From NCBI GenBank assembly GCA_934526065.1, contig CAKSZX010000008.1, positions 51,356-115,355 on the forward strand: a stretch of 64,000 nucleotides of DNA, read 5' to 3'. How positions within the stretch are numbered: position 1 is the stretch's first letter; each line of letters begins with the position of its first letter. The translations under genes and the position numbers were made by a program. This DNA is from an uncultured Oscillospiraceae bacterium. Lineage in GTDB: Bacteria; Bacillota; Clostridia; Oscillospirales; Ruminococcaceae. Below are positions 33,026-41,286 of this stretch, in pieces. The notes beneath the pieces are model-generated. The model was not told the DNA's origin. It searched no databases and worked only from the letters and a program-made list of their open reading frames with translations.

Positions 33026-34636
33026 TTACTCAAATTCTTCAATAAGCCGTGATTTTACGCTTAACACGGCATTCGGCGCCATGGAAAGGTTTCGTATGCC
33101 GATATACACATACATCTTAGCACTTTCGGTGTCGGCAGCCGCCTCGCCGCAAACGGATACGCTTACACAGTGTTTTTTTGCGTTTGCTATTGTCATCTCC
33201 ATAAGCTTAAGCACCGCCGGATTGGTGGTCTGATAGTAGTCCGCCACTGCCACATTCATTCTGTCTGCCGCCATGGTGTACTGGGTTAAGTCGTTTGTAC
33301 CTATGCTGAAAAAGTCCACATACCTTGCAAGCTCGTCGCTTATAAGTGCCGCCGCAGGGGTTTCTATCATCACGCCCCACCTTATTTTATCGGCGGATAT
33401 ATCACCTTGTTCCAAAAGTCGGTTTTTTATTTTCTCGGCCTTTGCTAAAAAGTCGGTGACATCATTTACCGTTGTAACCATAGGCAACATGACATTTACC
33501 TTGCCGGCTCTGTCTGCCGCAACGTAAAGAGCTGTTATCTGCCGTGTAAATAAATCCGCAAAATCCTCTTGCAGGCGTATGCCACGCTTACCCAAAGCCG
33601 GATTAGGCTCTTTTTCCGGGGTTACGCCTTTTACCGGTTTGTCGGCCCCTATGTCAAAAGTGCGTATTGTAATGGGCTTTCCGCCGGCGGCTTTTATGCA
33701 CTGGGTGTAAAAGTCAAGCTGTCTTTCATAGGTGGGGTATTCCTCTTTCATAAAAAGAATTTCACTTCTCACAAGACCTATGCCGTCAACCCCCTGGGCT
33801 ATGGCCTTGCGTATGTCCGCCGGGTCATTGCAGTTGGCGTAAATTGATATCATATCGCCGCCCAAAACCCTTATGCGGTGATCCCTCACTTCCTGTTCGG
33901 AAACCTTTGCACGCCGTTCAAGCCGTATGCGGTGCTTAAACATTGCATATGTACCCTCTGCCGGAGATATAAAAATCTCCCCGGAATAGCCGTCCATACA
34001 GGCTGTCTTACCGTTGTTTAAGGGGTTTAAAATCTCACTGTCCAAGCCGGTTATTGACGGAATGCCCATGGTTCTGGCTATTATGTTGGCGTGGCTTTGG
34101 TAACTGCCGCCTACCGTGATAAAACCTAAGGCATACTGTCTGTCTATTGTAGCCAGGTCACTTGGCATAATCTCATCTGCAACTATTATTGACGGCTCCG
34201 TGAGAACAAATCGCTCTCTGCTGCGACCGTCCAAAATGTCCACAACTCTGCCGAGTACATCTCGAATGTCGCTGGTGCGCCGTGAAAGATAGCCGTCACC
34301 GACTTTTTTAAGCCTTGTACAGTATTCTTCCATGGCAGCCTCAACCGCCCGGGCGCCGCCCATGCCGCTTTCGATATTTGACAAAATCATTTGGTTCAAG
34401 CCGTTGTCATCCAACATGACAAGTTGAAAATTCAAAATGTCCTTGTTTTCACCGTCGTCGCTTTGCATAAGCCGGTGAATTTCGTCTTTTGCAAGTATAA
34501 CAGCCGCCTCGTACAGCGCCTTTTCTCGGTGGGTTGCAAGTACCACTCGCTTAAAGCCCCGTATTCTGCGGTTTATAACCTTTATTTTACCTACGGCCAA
34601 TCCGCCGGAGGCCGGCGAGCCTATATGTCTTACCAC
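33026..34636 (-). CDS. ptsI: PTS enzyme I (phosphoenolpyruvate-protein phosphotransferase), variant active-site loop
   Basis: Passes phosphate from PEP to HPr in sugar uptake. Family motifs are abundant: EIMPSDLATIDR, GIGLVRSEILFM, TIRTFDIGADKP, NPALGKRGIRLQ, FFSIGTNDLTQYTMAADR and SVCGEAAAD with the PEP-site Cys. The phospho-His loop, normally GGxTSHxAI, reads GGSYQSHANIIAR: the His is there but the preceding residues differ and one is inserted. At 536 aa it is shorter than the usual 570. It may be a paralogous enzyme I. Start is GTG after GAGGGG. No ptsH is visible nearby. Confidence 0.9.
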   Translation of the reverse strand: MVRHIGSPASGGLAVGKIKVINRRIRGFKRVVLATHREKALYEAAVILAKDEIHRLMQSDDGENKDILNFQLVMLDDNGLNQMILSNIESGMGGARAVEAAMEEYCTRLKKVGDGYLSRRTSDIRDVLGRVVDILDGRSRERFVLTEPSIIVADEIMPSDLATIDRQYALGFITVGGSYQSHANIIARTMGIPSITGLDSEILNPLNNGKTACMDGYSGEIFISPAEGTYAMFKHRIRLERRAKVSEQEVRDHRIRVLGGDMISIYANCNDPADIRKAIAQGVDGIGLVRSEILFMKEEYPTYERQLDFYTQCIKAAGGKPITIRTFDIGADKPVKGVTPEKEPNPALGKRGIRLQEDFADLFTRQITALYVAADRAGKVNVMLPMVTTVNDVTDFLAKAEKIKNRLLEQGDISADKIRWGVMIETPAAALISDELARYVDFFSIGTNDLTQYTMAADRMNVAVADYYQTTNPAVLKLMEMTIANAKKHCVSVSVCGEAAADTESAKMYVYIGIRNLSMAPNAVLSVKSRLIEEFE

Positions 34637-34785
34637 TGTTTATCCCCTCGATTCTCGGCAAAATTGAGAAACGATTTCTCGGCCTTATTTTAACACAGGT
34701 CGGCGGATATATAAAGACTTAAATTAGACAAAAAACATAGGAATATTTGCACATTTTGTATATTTTGGAGATATGGTGTGTAAAG

Positions 34786-34817
34786 AAAAACCAAAAGACA
34801 GCCCTTAAAGGCTGCCT
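34786..34817 (-). terminator. Terminator of tRNA-Leu
   Basis: On the minus strand AAGGCAGCC / GGGCTGTCTT with a short loop, followed by TTGGTTTTTC. Confidence 0.75.
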
Positions 34818-34825
34818 TAAAAAGA

Positions 34826-34912
34826 TGGTGCGGATAACAGGACTTGAACCTGCACCGAGTTGCCCCGACTAGAACCTGAATCTAGCGCGTCTGCCAATTC
34901 CGCCATATCCGC
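34826..34912 (-). tRNA. tRNA-Leu (CAG)
   Basis: An 87-nt class II tRNA with encoded CCA. Acceptor arms GCGGATA / TATCCGC pair fully; the anticodon loop TTCAGGT gives CAG; a long variable arm (GTCGGGGCAACTCGG) and the T loop GTTCAAGTC are present. Confidence 0.96.
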
Positions 34913-34996
34913 GTATTACAGAGTATATTATATATAAAAACTCTCTTTTAGTCAAGAAAAATATTTGGTCGGTGCCCTATGGGCGGAAAAATGTGT

Positions 34997-35770
34997 TTAT
35001 TTTGCCTTTTCAAATCCAAAGTATTCCAAAATTGACTTGTAATATATCTCGGCGGCTTTTTTGCAGCCCCGATGGGTGGCCCAGTTTTCTACATCGGAGT
35101 AATTTGTTATAAAACACTGTTCCGCCAAAACCCGTGGACATGGAGAATTTTCAAGTATTCCGAAACTTTTGGCACTTCTTATTTTGGCGTCGGTGCTGTC
35201 CACTATTATTTTGTTTTTGCCGGAGTAAAAAGCGTATTTTATGCCGTCTTTGTTTTCACCACGCAGATAATGCCCCCGTTCCTCCATATTTTTACAAAGA
35301 ATTTTGGCGAATTTAAGGCTGTTTTCGTGGTTGGTTCTTCCTTTTGGTATTGGGTAACATTCAAAACCGTGGGCGCTTTTGTGGCTGTCGCAGTTGGCGT
35401 GCAGGCTTATTAAAAGGCTTGCCCCGGCCTGTTTTGCCACCCGGCACCTTTGCCGGCTGTCAGGGTCACTTGTTTTATCCCTTGTAAAAACAGGGGTAAA
35501 ATTTTCGTCTTTTTCAAGCAGTTCGTAAAGCAACTCTCCGGTTTTTTCAATAACGTCTATTTCGTCCACTATGTGTTGCGCCCCGGTGTCAACTCCGCCG
35601 TGTCCTTTGTCAACGGCTATTACATAGGGCGGCGAGGAAATGTCAATACTCTCCGCCTTTTTGTCAATATCACAAACGGCCACGCCGTAGGCTATTTCGT
35701 TTAAATTCCGCCCTAAAAATGTAAATGTAAAAAGAACAAAAAACAAAGCCAAAACAAATTTTGTTTTCAC
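34997..35770 (-). CDS. N-acetylmuramoyl-L-alanine amidase (Amidase_3, CwlD-like)
   Basis: A zinc amidase that cleaves the peptide side chain from muramic acid. An N-terminal membrane anchor or signal segment (about residues 4-20) leads to the Amidase_3 domain: YVIAVDKGHGGVDTGA (first zinc His), a Glu in DVIEKTGELL, SLHANCDSHKSAHGFECY (zinc His), and VLAEQCFITNYSD (catalytic Glu). At 257 aa it resembles CwlD, which makes the muramic-lactam of spore cortex, or a small AmiC. Start is GTG after AGGGGGTG. tRNA-Leu lies downstream. No gerD is present. Confidence 0.88.
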   Translation of the reverse strand: MKTKFVLALFFVLFTFTFLGRNLNEIAYGVAVCDIDKKAESIDISSPPYVIAVDKGHGGVDTGAQHIVDEIDVIEKTGELLYELLEKDENFTPVFTRDKTSDPDSRQRCRVAKQAGASLLISLHANCDSHKSAHGFECYPIPKGRTNHENSLKFAKILCKNMEERGHYLRGENKDGIKYAFYSGKNKIIVDSTDAKIRSAKSFGILENSPCPRVLAEQCFITNYSDVENWATHRGCKKAAEIYYKSILEYFGFEKAK

Positions 35771-35839
35771 TTATACACCCCCTGTGGTAAATTATATTTA
35801 AAAAGGGGTGAATAAATGACATTGCCGGATTGATACAAT

Positions 35840-36007
35840 TTATTTTTCCGGGTTGTCTATTGCGTATATAACCCGAGAAAAACCGGCGATAACCGCAAAC
35901 AAAATCGCACCGCCCATAGCTTCGTTTAATAATGCCCCAACAAAAAGTCCCATAATTGCGGCGATAATCATAATAATGGCGGAACAAACGGTTTTAAATT
36001 TTTTCAT
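35840..36007 (-). CDS. Small membrane protein, 55 aa
   Basis: Begins MKKFKTVCSAIIMIIAAIMG and has two hydrophobic segments (about 7-25 and 32-48) joined by a Gly-rich turn (NEAMGGA), ending in AIDNPEK. No family recognised. The ATG is preceded by GGGGAT at workable spacing. It is between the terminator of the M20 gene and the amidase gene on the same strand, with 69 nt to the latter. Confidence 0.55.
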   Translation of the reverse strand: MKKFKTVCSAIIMIIAAIMGLFVGALLNEAMGGAILFAVIAGFSRVIYAIDNPEK

Positions 36008-36020
36008 TGCAAATCCCCTA

Positions 36021-36049
36021 AAAAAACGCCCGAGGTAAATCCCCGGGCG
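36021..36049 (-). terminator. Terminator of the M20 amidohydrolase gene
   Basis: On the minus strand CGCCCG / CGGGCG with an 11-nt interior, followed by TTTTTT. Confidence 0.75.
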
Positions 36050-36062
36050 ATTATGGTTTTAA

Positions 36063-37232
36063 TTATTCTGTGTAGTTGTCAACTACATACTGTGTAAAGA
36101 ATTCAACAACAGGCAAGAAACCTTTTTCGTCAAGGAAGAACTTTGTGTTGTGGTGGTTAGAAGATGTGCCTTCCAATGTTGACTGTGCGCCGATCTGAAC
36201 ATAGCAAGCAGGTACGCCCACTGTCATAAAGCTGAAGTCGTCACTGCCCATATTTTCCTCAGGCATTTCAACGTATTTAAGACCAACTTCTTCCATTGCT
36301 TTTATGCACTTGTCTGTAACGGCGTTGTCGTTTTCAACAGGCAAGCAGTAAGCGATTTTTTCAATCTTAGCTGTTGCGCCAAAGCTCTCGGCTGTGTTCT
36401 TTGCAATCTTACCCATCATATCCAAAACCTTGTCAAGGTCTTCTGCGTGGAAGTAACGGAGGTTGCCTTCGATATAACATTCGTCAGGAATGATGTTGTA
36501 AGCCGTGCCGCCGTGAATCATGCAAGGGCTGATAACAAGGGGGCTGAATGGGCTGAAGTAGTTTGACGGAATAGTTGTAACCTGGGTTAATATCTGAGCC
36601 GCAGGTCTGATCGGGTCAACTGCTCTGTCAGGTCTTGAACCGTGGCCGCCTACGCCTCTTACGGTAATTCTCCACTGGCAGTTACCTGCACACATAGCAC
36701 CGTGCTTTGAAGCACTTACGCCTACCGGCAACGGACCTGCAATGTGGTTGCCGATAACCTCGTCAACGCCGCCTGGCTGTGCTTTAAGGTAAGCCAAAAT
36801 ATCCTGTGGGCCGCCGCCGCTGATTTCCTCGGCAATTTGGAAGCAAAGGTAAATTGTACCTGCGATGCTGTCCTGAATGTCAACAAGGCATTTTGCCGCA
36901 GCAAGTAATGTAGATGTGTGTACATCGTGGCCGCAGGCGTGCATAACGCCGGGAACTGTTGATTTGTACTCCCAGTCAATTTCTTCCTGCATCGGCAAAG
37001 CGTCGATGTCTGCACGGATTGCAAGGGCTTTGCCCGGTTTTGCGCCTACGATTTTACCTACAACATTTCTGTTGCCTACAACCTCGTAAGGAACACCCAT
37101 TTTGCCCAACTCTTCCTGTATGCGCTTAGATGTGTTTTCTTCATGCAAGCCCAATTCCGGGTGCATGTGGAAATAATGACGAAGGTCAAGCATATAATCT
37201 TCGTACTTTTTTGCTAATTCGTGAACGTTCAT
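36063..37232 (-). CDS. M20 family amidohydrolase (N-acyl-L-amino acid/aminobenzoyl-glutamate type)
   Basis: Hydrolyses amide bonds of N-acylated amino acids or related small molecules with two metal ions. Motifs: RADIDALPMQEE, MHACGHDVHTS (metal ligands Cys-Gly-His-Asp and His), QIAEEISGGG with catalytic Glu pair, and the dimerisation-domain GVGGHGSRPD. C-terminal SSNHHNTKF gives the last His ligand region. 389 aa is typical. Start 37232 has AGGAG upstream and begins the family N-terminus MNVHELAKKYEDYML. Substrate not determinable. Monocistronic; M20 enzymes are sometimes linked to DUF5058 membrane proteins such as the one at 53.6 kb. Confidence 0.9.
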   Translation of the reverse strand: MNVHELAKKYEDYMLDLRHYFHMHPELGLHEENTSKRIQEELGKMGVPYEVVGNRNVVGKIVGAKPGKALAIRADIDALPMQEEIDWEYKSTVPGVMHACGHDVHTSTLLAAAKCLVDIQDSIAGTIYLCFQIAEEISGGGPQDILAYLKAQPGGVDEVIGNHIAGPLPVGVSASKHGAMCAGNCQWRITVRGVGGHGSRPDRAVDPIRPAAQILTQVTTIPSNYFSPFSPLVISPCMIHGGTAYNIIPDECYIEGNLRYFHAEDLDKVLDMMGKIAKNTAESFGATAKIEKIAYCLPVENDNAVTDKCIKAMEEVGLKYVEMPEENMGSDDFSFMTVGVPACYVQIGAQSTLEGTSSNHHNTKFFLDEKGFLPVVEFFTQYVVDNYTE

Positions 37233-37310
37233 TTCAGTTACACTCCTATACAATATTTTTATACTGATATTGTACCTTCTTTAAAGCACAATGTCAAATA
37301 ATACACAAAA

Positions 37311-38162
37311 TTATAACAAAATATCCGACAGCGCCCGGAATTGTTCCAAGCTCACCTTTTCCGGGCGAACTAACCTGTCTATGGCCAAGGTTTCAAGAGC
37401 CTGTTCTATATCCCCTTTCGGTATGCCCAATGTGGCGCTCCGGCTGTTTACAAGGGTTTTTCTGCGCTGGGTAAAACTGGCTCTTATAAGGCGGAACATA
37501 TTTTTCTCATTTTTCGGCTTTATGTCGTTTTCTTTTTTAACAACAAGCTTTATAACACTGCTTGTTACCTTAGGCGCAGGATAGAAAGAGCCGGGGGAAA
37601 CCGTAAAACACATTTGCGGGTCGGAATAATACTGTACCGCCAGGGAAATAGCCCCTATGTCACGGCTCTGCTGCCGGGCGCAAAGTCGCTGTGCCGCCTC
37701 TTTCTGCACCATAACCGTTATGTTTTCCACATTTAAGCGGTCTTCAAGCAATTTCATTATGATTGGGCTTGTTATGTAGTACGGCAGGTTTGCACACACA
37801 ACCACAGGCATCCCTTTGAATTTTTCCTCTATAAGGGCATTTAAGTCCACATTAAGTACATCATCAAAGATAATCTCAATGTTGTCATATTCCCCTAAGG
37901 TTTCCTTTAAAAGCTCTTTAAGGTCGGTGTCTATTTCAATAGCCACAACTTTTTTTGCTCTCTTTGCCAGCTCGGCGGTTAAAACCCCAACCCCGGTGCC
38001 TATTTCTATAACTCCGGTGTTTTCGTCAATGCCGGCGTTGTCTACAATTCTGGGGCAAACCGACGGGTTTATGATAAAGTTTTGGCCGAACTTTTTTTCA
38101 AAAGTAAAGCCGTACTTTTGGCTCAATTCCTTTATATATGATAAATTGGTTAAACTTGGCAT
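37311..38162 (-). CDS. ksgA: 16S rRNA (adenine1518/1519-N6) dimethyltransferase
   Basis: Methylates two adjacent adenines of helix 45 in 16S rRNA, a late check in 30S assembly. GFTFEKKFGQNFIINP, SAM motif I in VIEIGTGVGVLTAELA (usual GxGxG), VAIEIDTDL, the catalytic CANLPYYITSPI and the C-terminal helical RASFTQRRKTLVNS are all present. 283 aa is standard. Shine-Dalgarno is weak (AGAGAG). It stands on the minus strand and is divergent from the dCMP deaminase gene. Confidence 0.96.
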   Translation of the reverse strand: MPSLTNLSYIKELSQKYGFTFEKKFGQNFIINPSVCPRIVDNAGIDENTGVIEIGTGVGVLTAELAKRAKKVVAIEIDTDLKELLKETLGEYDNIEIIFDDVLNVDLNALIEEKFKGMPVVVCANLPYYITSPIIMKLLEDRLNVENITVMVQKEAAQRLCARQQSRDIGAISLAVQYYSDPQMCFTVSPGSFYPAPKVTSSVIKLVVKKENDIKPKNEKNMFRLIRASFTQRRKTLVNSRSATLGIPKGDIEQALETLAIDRLVRPEKVSLEQFRALSDILL

Positions 38163-38315
38163 AAAATTCTCTCTGATTTCATAATTTATTTATTATATAA
38201 TATCAAAATTAAGGAAAATATGCAATTATTCAAAGATATTTAACAAAAAATTATTGATTATTTTTTGATAATACTTTAAAATTACTACAACAAGTTATAT
38301 ACAGAGGATTTTTTT

Positions 38316-38813
38316 ATGATAAGAGAAAGAGTAAGTAAAATAAATTATTATTTGGATATTGCCGAGGCGGTAAGCGAAAGAGGCACCTGCTTGCGCCGCA
38401 ACTACGGAGCTATCATAGTAAATAATGACGAAATTATATCCACAGGTTATGTGGGAGCGCCCAGAGGCAGAAAAAATTGCAGCGACCTGGGCAAGTGTAT
38501 GAGAATGGAGCTTAACATTCCAAGAGGGGAAAGATATGAAGTTTGTCGCAGCGTTCACGCCGAGGCAAATGCGATTATCTCCGCACCGAGAAGCGAAATG
38601 CTTGGGGGAACACTTTATCTCTGCGGCAAGGAAGTAATCGACGGCTCATATATTAAAAACGCAAACAGCTGTTCAATGTGTAAAAGAATGATTATAAACG
38701 CAGGTATTTCAAAAGTGATTATAAGAGATTCCAAAACCGATTTCAGGGTTATAGATGTTGAAAGCGAATGGATAAACAACGACGAAAGCCTTGAGGGGTT
38801 GTTTAACTACTAA
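38316..38813 (+). CDS. dCMP deaminase family protein (ComEB-like)
   Basis: A 165-aa zinc-dependent cytidine/deoxycytidylate deaminase. The first zinc ligand and catalytic Glu are in RSVHAEANAII, and the other two ligands in NSCSMCKRMIINAGI. ERGTCLRRNYGAII and TGYVGAPRG match dCMP deaminases, which supply dUMP for thymidylate synthesis; a ComEB-type competence role is also possible. AGAGGA precedes the start at a slightly long distance. Monocistronic with a terminator shared with rarA. Confidence 0.9.
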   Translation: MIRERVSKINYYLDIAEAVSERGTCLRRNYGAIIVNNDEIISTGYVGAPRGRKNCSDLGKCMRMELNIPRGERYEVCRSVHAEANAIISAPRSEMLGGTLYLCGKEVIDGSYIKNANSCSMCKRMIINAGISKVIIRDSKTDFRVIDVESEWINNDESLEGLFNY

Positions 38814-38821
38814 AATACGAA

Positions 38822-38848
38822 AGCAGACGGAAAACCGTCTGCTTTTTT
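38822..38848. terminator. Terminator between dCMP deaminase and rarA
   Basis: GCAGACGG-AAAA-CCGTCTGC (8 bp) followed by TTTTTTAT on the plus strand; it sits between convergent genes. Confidence 0.88.
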
Positions 38849-38856
38849 ATGTGGGT

Positions 38857-40182
38857 TTATTTGTGTTTTTCTTTCCACCGCTTAATATCTTCAAGTCTTG
38901 TTTTAAATTTTGCCTCTTGTCCTTGGGTTGTGGGGTTGTAATACTCCCTGCCTAAAAGGGAATCCGGCAGGCACTGCATATTTGTCAGTTTTTCCGCCGT
39001 GTCGTGGGCATATTGGTATCCCTTGCCGTAGTCAAGGTCTTTCATAAGTTTTGTTACCCCGTTGCGTATAACAAGTGGCACAGGCTCGGCAAGCTGCTTT
39101 ATTGCGTCCTTTTTGGCCCTTTCGTATGCCATGTACAGGGAATTTGACTTTGGAACTATTGACATATACACTACCCGCTGGGTCAAATGTACGGAACACT
39201 CCGGCATACCTATAAAGTGGCAAGCCTGATAAACGGAAACCGCCAAATCCAAGGCTCTCGGGTCTGCAATGCCCACATCTTCGCTTGCAAAGCGGATAAT
39301 TCTCCTTGCAATATACAAAGGGTCTTCCCCGGCCTCCAACATTCTGGCAAGCCAATACACGGCTGCGTCCGGGTCGGAATTTCTCATTGATTTGTGCAAA
39401 GCCGATATAAGGTTGTAGTGTTCCTCACCCTTTTTGTCATACAAAAGGGATTTTCTTGAAATACACTGTTCCAAGGTCTCGTCTGTAATGTAGATTTTGT
39501 CGTCTTTGCCCTCGCCGTTTAAAACCGCCATTTCCAAGGTGGACAGTGCGCTGCGGGCGTCTCCGTTTGAAAAATTGGCTATGGCCTGTAAATTTTCATC
39601 GCTTATCTGTACATTTAAGCCGGCAAAGCCTTTTTCGCTTGAAACGGCGTTTTTCAAAAGAGTTACGATTTCCTCTGTTGTAAGTGGTTTAAGCACAAAC
39701 ACTTTACATCTTGAAAGCAAAGCTCCGTTTACTTCAAATGATGGGTTCTCGGTAGTGGCGCCTATTAAAATGATGCTGCCTTTTTCCACAAAGGGTAAAA
39801 AGGCGTCCTGCTGCGCCTTGTTAAAGCGGTGAATTTCGTCCACAAAAACAATGGTTTTTTCACCGTAGCGGCGGTTTTCCTCTGCCTTTTCCATAACCCG
39901 GCGAATTTCTTTTATTCCGCTGGTAACGGCGGAAAAATCTATAAATGCGGCCTTTGTTTTGTTGGCGATAATCCTTGCCAGCGTTGTTTTGCCCACACCC
40001 GGCGGCCCCCAAAATATCATGGAGGAAATATTGTCGCTTTCAATAAGTCGGCGCAAAATTTTGCCCGGGCCTATTAAGTGGCTCTGGCCTACATACCCGT
40101 CAAAATCCTCCGGGCGCAGTCTTGCCGCAAGGGGAATTTGTCCCGGTTTTTCAAAAAAAGATGTCTGTTCCGTGTTAATCAC
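38857..40182 (-). CDS. rarA: Replication-associated recombination protein RarA (MgsA)
   Basis: AAA+ ATPase that acts at stalled forks. Walker A is FWGPPGVGKTTLA (about 56-68), Walker B IVFVDEIHRFN, sensor I IGATTENPSF, and the C-terminal clamp-loader-like domain contains GEDPLYIARRIIRFASEDVGIADP, a strong RarA signature, and VYMSIVPKSNS. 441 aa is normal. The start is uncertain: the frame opens with GTG that is itself part of the GAGGTG sequence, with a stop five codons upstream and no ATG before the conserved QIPLAARLRP. Initiation at this GTG, or at the next ATT or ACG codon, is possible. Confidence 0.95.
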   Translation of the reverse strand: MINTEQTSFFEKPGQIPLAARLRPEDFDGYVGQSHLIGPGKILRRLIESDNISSMIFWGPPGVGKTTLARIIANKTKAAFIDFSAVTSGIKEIRRVMEKAEENRRYGEKTIVFVDEIHRFNKAQQDAFLPFVEKGSIILIGATTENPSFEVNGALLSRCKVFVLKPLTTEEIVTLLKNAVSSEKGFAGLNVQISDENLQAIANFSNGDARSALSTLEMAVLNGEGKDDKIYITDETLEQCISRKSLLYDKKGEEHYNLISALHKSMRNSDPDAAVYWLARMLEAGEDPLYIARRIIRFASEDVGIADPRALDLAVSVYQACHFIGMPECSVHLTQRVVYMSIVPKSNSLYMAYERAKKDAIKQLAEPVPLVIRNGVTKLMKDLDYGKGYQYAHDTAEKLTNMQCLPDSLLGREYYNPTTQGQEAKFKTRLEDIKRWKEKHK

Positions 40183-40290
40183 CTCTTGTTATTATGATAT
40201 CACATAGGTGGGATTTTTCCAATACTGTCTTGACTTTTAAAAAGCCCTTTTATATAATCGAAGTATATTTTATTTACGGGGAAAATTACT

Positions 40291-41154
40291 ATGAATTATA
40301 TGATTTTTGTTGACGGCTCGGCAGATGTGGATTTGCAAGCCGTGGGAGAGGAAAATGTAAAATTTATTCCTATGGAGTACAGCTTGGCTGGGGAAATGCG
40401 AGTTTGCGACACCATGCAGGATCGGCAAACACTTAAAGATTTTTACAACGGACAGCGCCGGGGAGATTTGACAAAGACAACTCAGATTTCGCCCTATATG
40501 TATGAAGAATTTTTCAGTCCTTATATGGAAAAAGGTATATCCGTTTTGTATCTTGCACTTTCAAGCGGGTTGTCCTCAACCTACAATTCGGCTTTGATGG
40601 CACGGGAAAACTTGAAAGAAAAATATCCCAATGCGGAATTTGTGCCTGTTGACAGCCTTGGGGGTACCGGGGGCATAGGTGTTTTGGCGGAGCGTGCTTT
40701 GAGAAACCGCCAAAAAGGTATGACAATAGCCGAAAACAGGGCGGATTTGGTAAACGCCGCAAAGAAAATCAAACACTGGTTCTTGGTTCAGGATCTAAAC
40801 TACTTAAAGCGTGGGGGCAGGGTAAGCGCCGCAACAGCTTTTGTAGGCTCGGCCTTGAATATAAAGCCCATACTTAAAATCGGCGAAGATGGCAAATTGA
40901 TAACCTTTGCCAAAAAGAGAGGCAACAATGCCGCAGCGGCGGAACTTGTGGAAAAGTTTAAGGAAAGCTATGACGAAAGCGGAGACGATGTTATATATAT
41001 TGTAGATGCCGACGACCGGGAACTTGGGGATACATTAAAGGCCGAAGTCTTGGAACTTTACCCAAACCGGACAGTGAGAAGATGCACTCTCTCCCCTATA
41101 ATCGGCGCCCACACCGGCCCCGGAATGGCGGCTATATGCCATATGGGTAAATAA
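40291..41154 (+). CDS. DegV family protein (FakB-type fatty acid carrier)
   Basis: A 287-aa DegV fold protein that binds one fatty acid and presents it to FakA. Family elements are FVDGSADVD (usual DSTAD), TTQISPYMYEEFF, LALSSGLSSTYNSA, whose Ser residues contact the carboxylate, VDSLGGTGGIGVLA (usual DSxxxSxGxG), LNYLKRGGRVS and the C-terminal IGAHTGPGMAAI. It matches FakA at 5.8 kb functionally. Fatty-acid chain preference cannot be read. Start ATG lacks a strong Shine-Dalgarno (GGGGAAA). Confidence 0.92.
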   Translation: MNYMIFVDGSADVDLQAVGEENVKFIPMEYSLAGEMRVCDTMQDRQTLKDFYNGQRRGDLTKTTQISPYMYEEFFSPYMEKGISVLYLALSSGLSSTYNSALMARENLKEKYPNAEFVPVDSLGGTGGIGVLAERALRNRQKGMTIAENRADLVNAAKKIKHWFLVQDLNYLKRGGRVSAATAFVGSALNIKPILKIGEDGKLITFAKKRGNNAAAAELVEKFKESYDESGDDVIYIVDADDRELGDTLKAEVLELYPNRTVRRCTLSPIIGAHTGPGMAAICHMGK

Positions 41155-41221
41155 GATAATTCTTTAATTTAATAACATTCAGTCGAATATTACCCTATAA
41201 TCGGCTTTTTAGGATAAAAAT

Positions 41222-41254
41222 AAGCAAGCTCCGTTTACAAAACAGAGCTTGCTT
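41222..41254. terminator. Bidirectional terminator between degV and the EFR1 gene
   Basis: AAGCAAGCTC / GAGCTTGCTT (10 bp, 13-nt loop) between convergent genes; T-rich on the right, A-rich on the left. Confidence 0.75.
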
Positions 41255-41286
41255 TATGTTTTAATTGCTATAATGTGCAGTTAAAA

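Larger units (their letters stand above)
32544..33200. repeat. Tandem duplication, unit 2 (holB remnant - darA copy 2 - ptsI 3' end)
   Basis: Second copy of the unit, about 658 nt against 670 nt; the difference is the 12-nt deletion near the holB start. Its ptsI end is continuous with the intact gene, so the intact ptsI belongs to this copy and the intact holB to the other. Confidence 0.93.
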
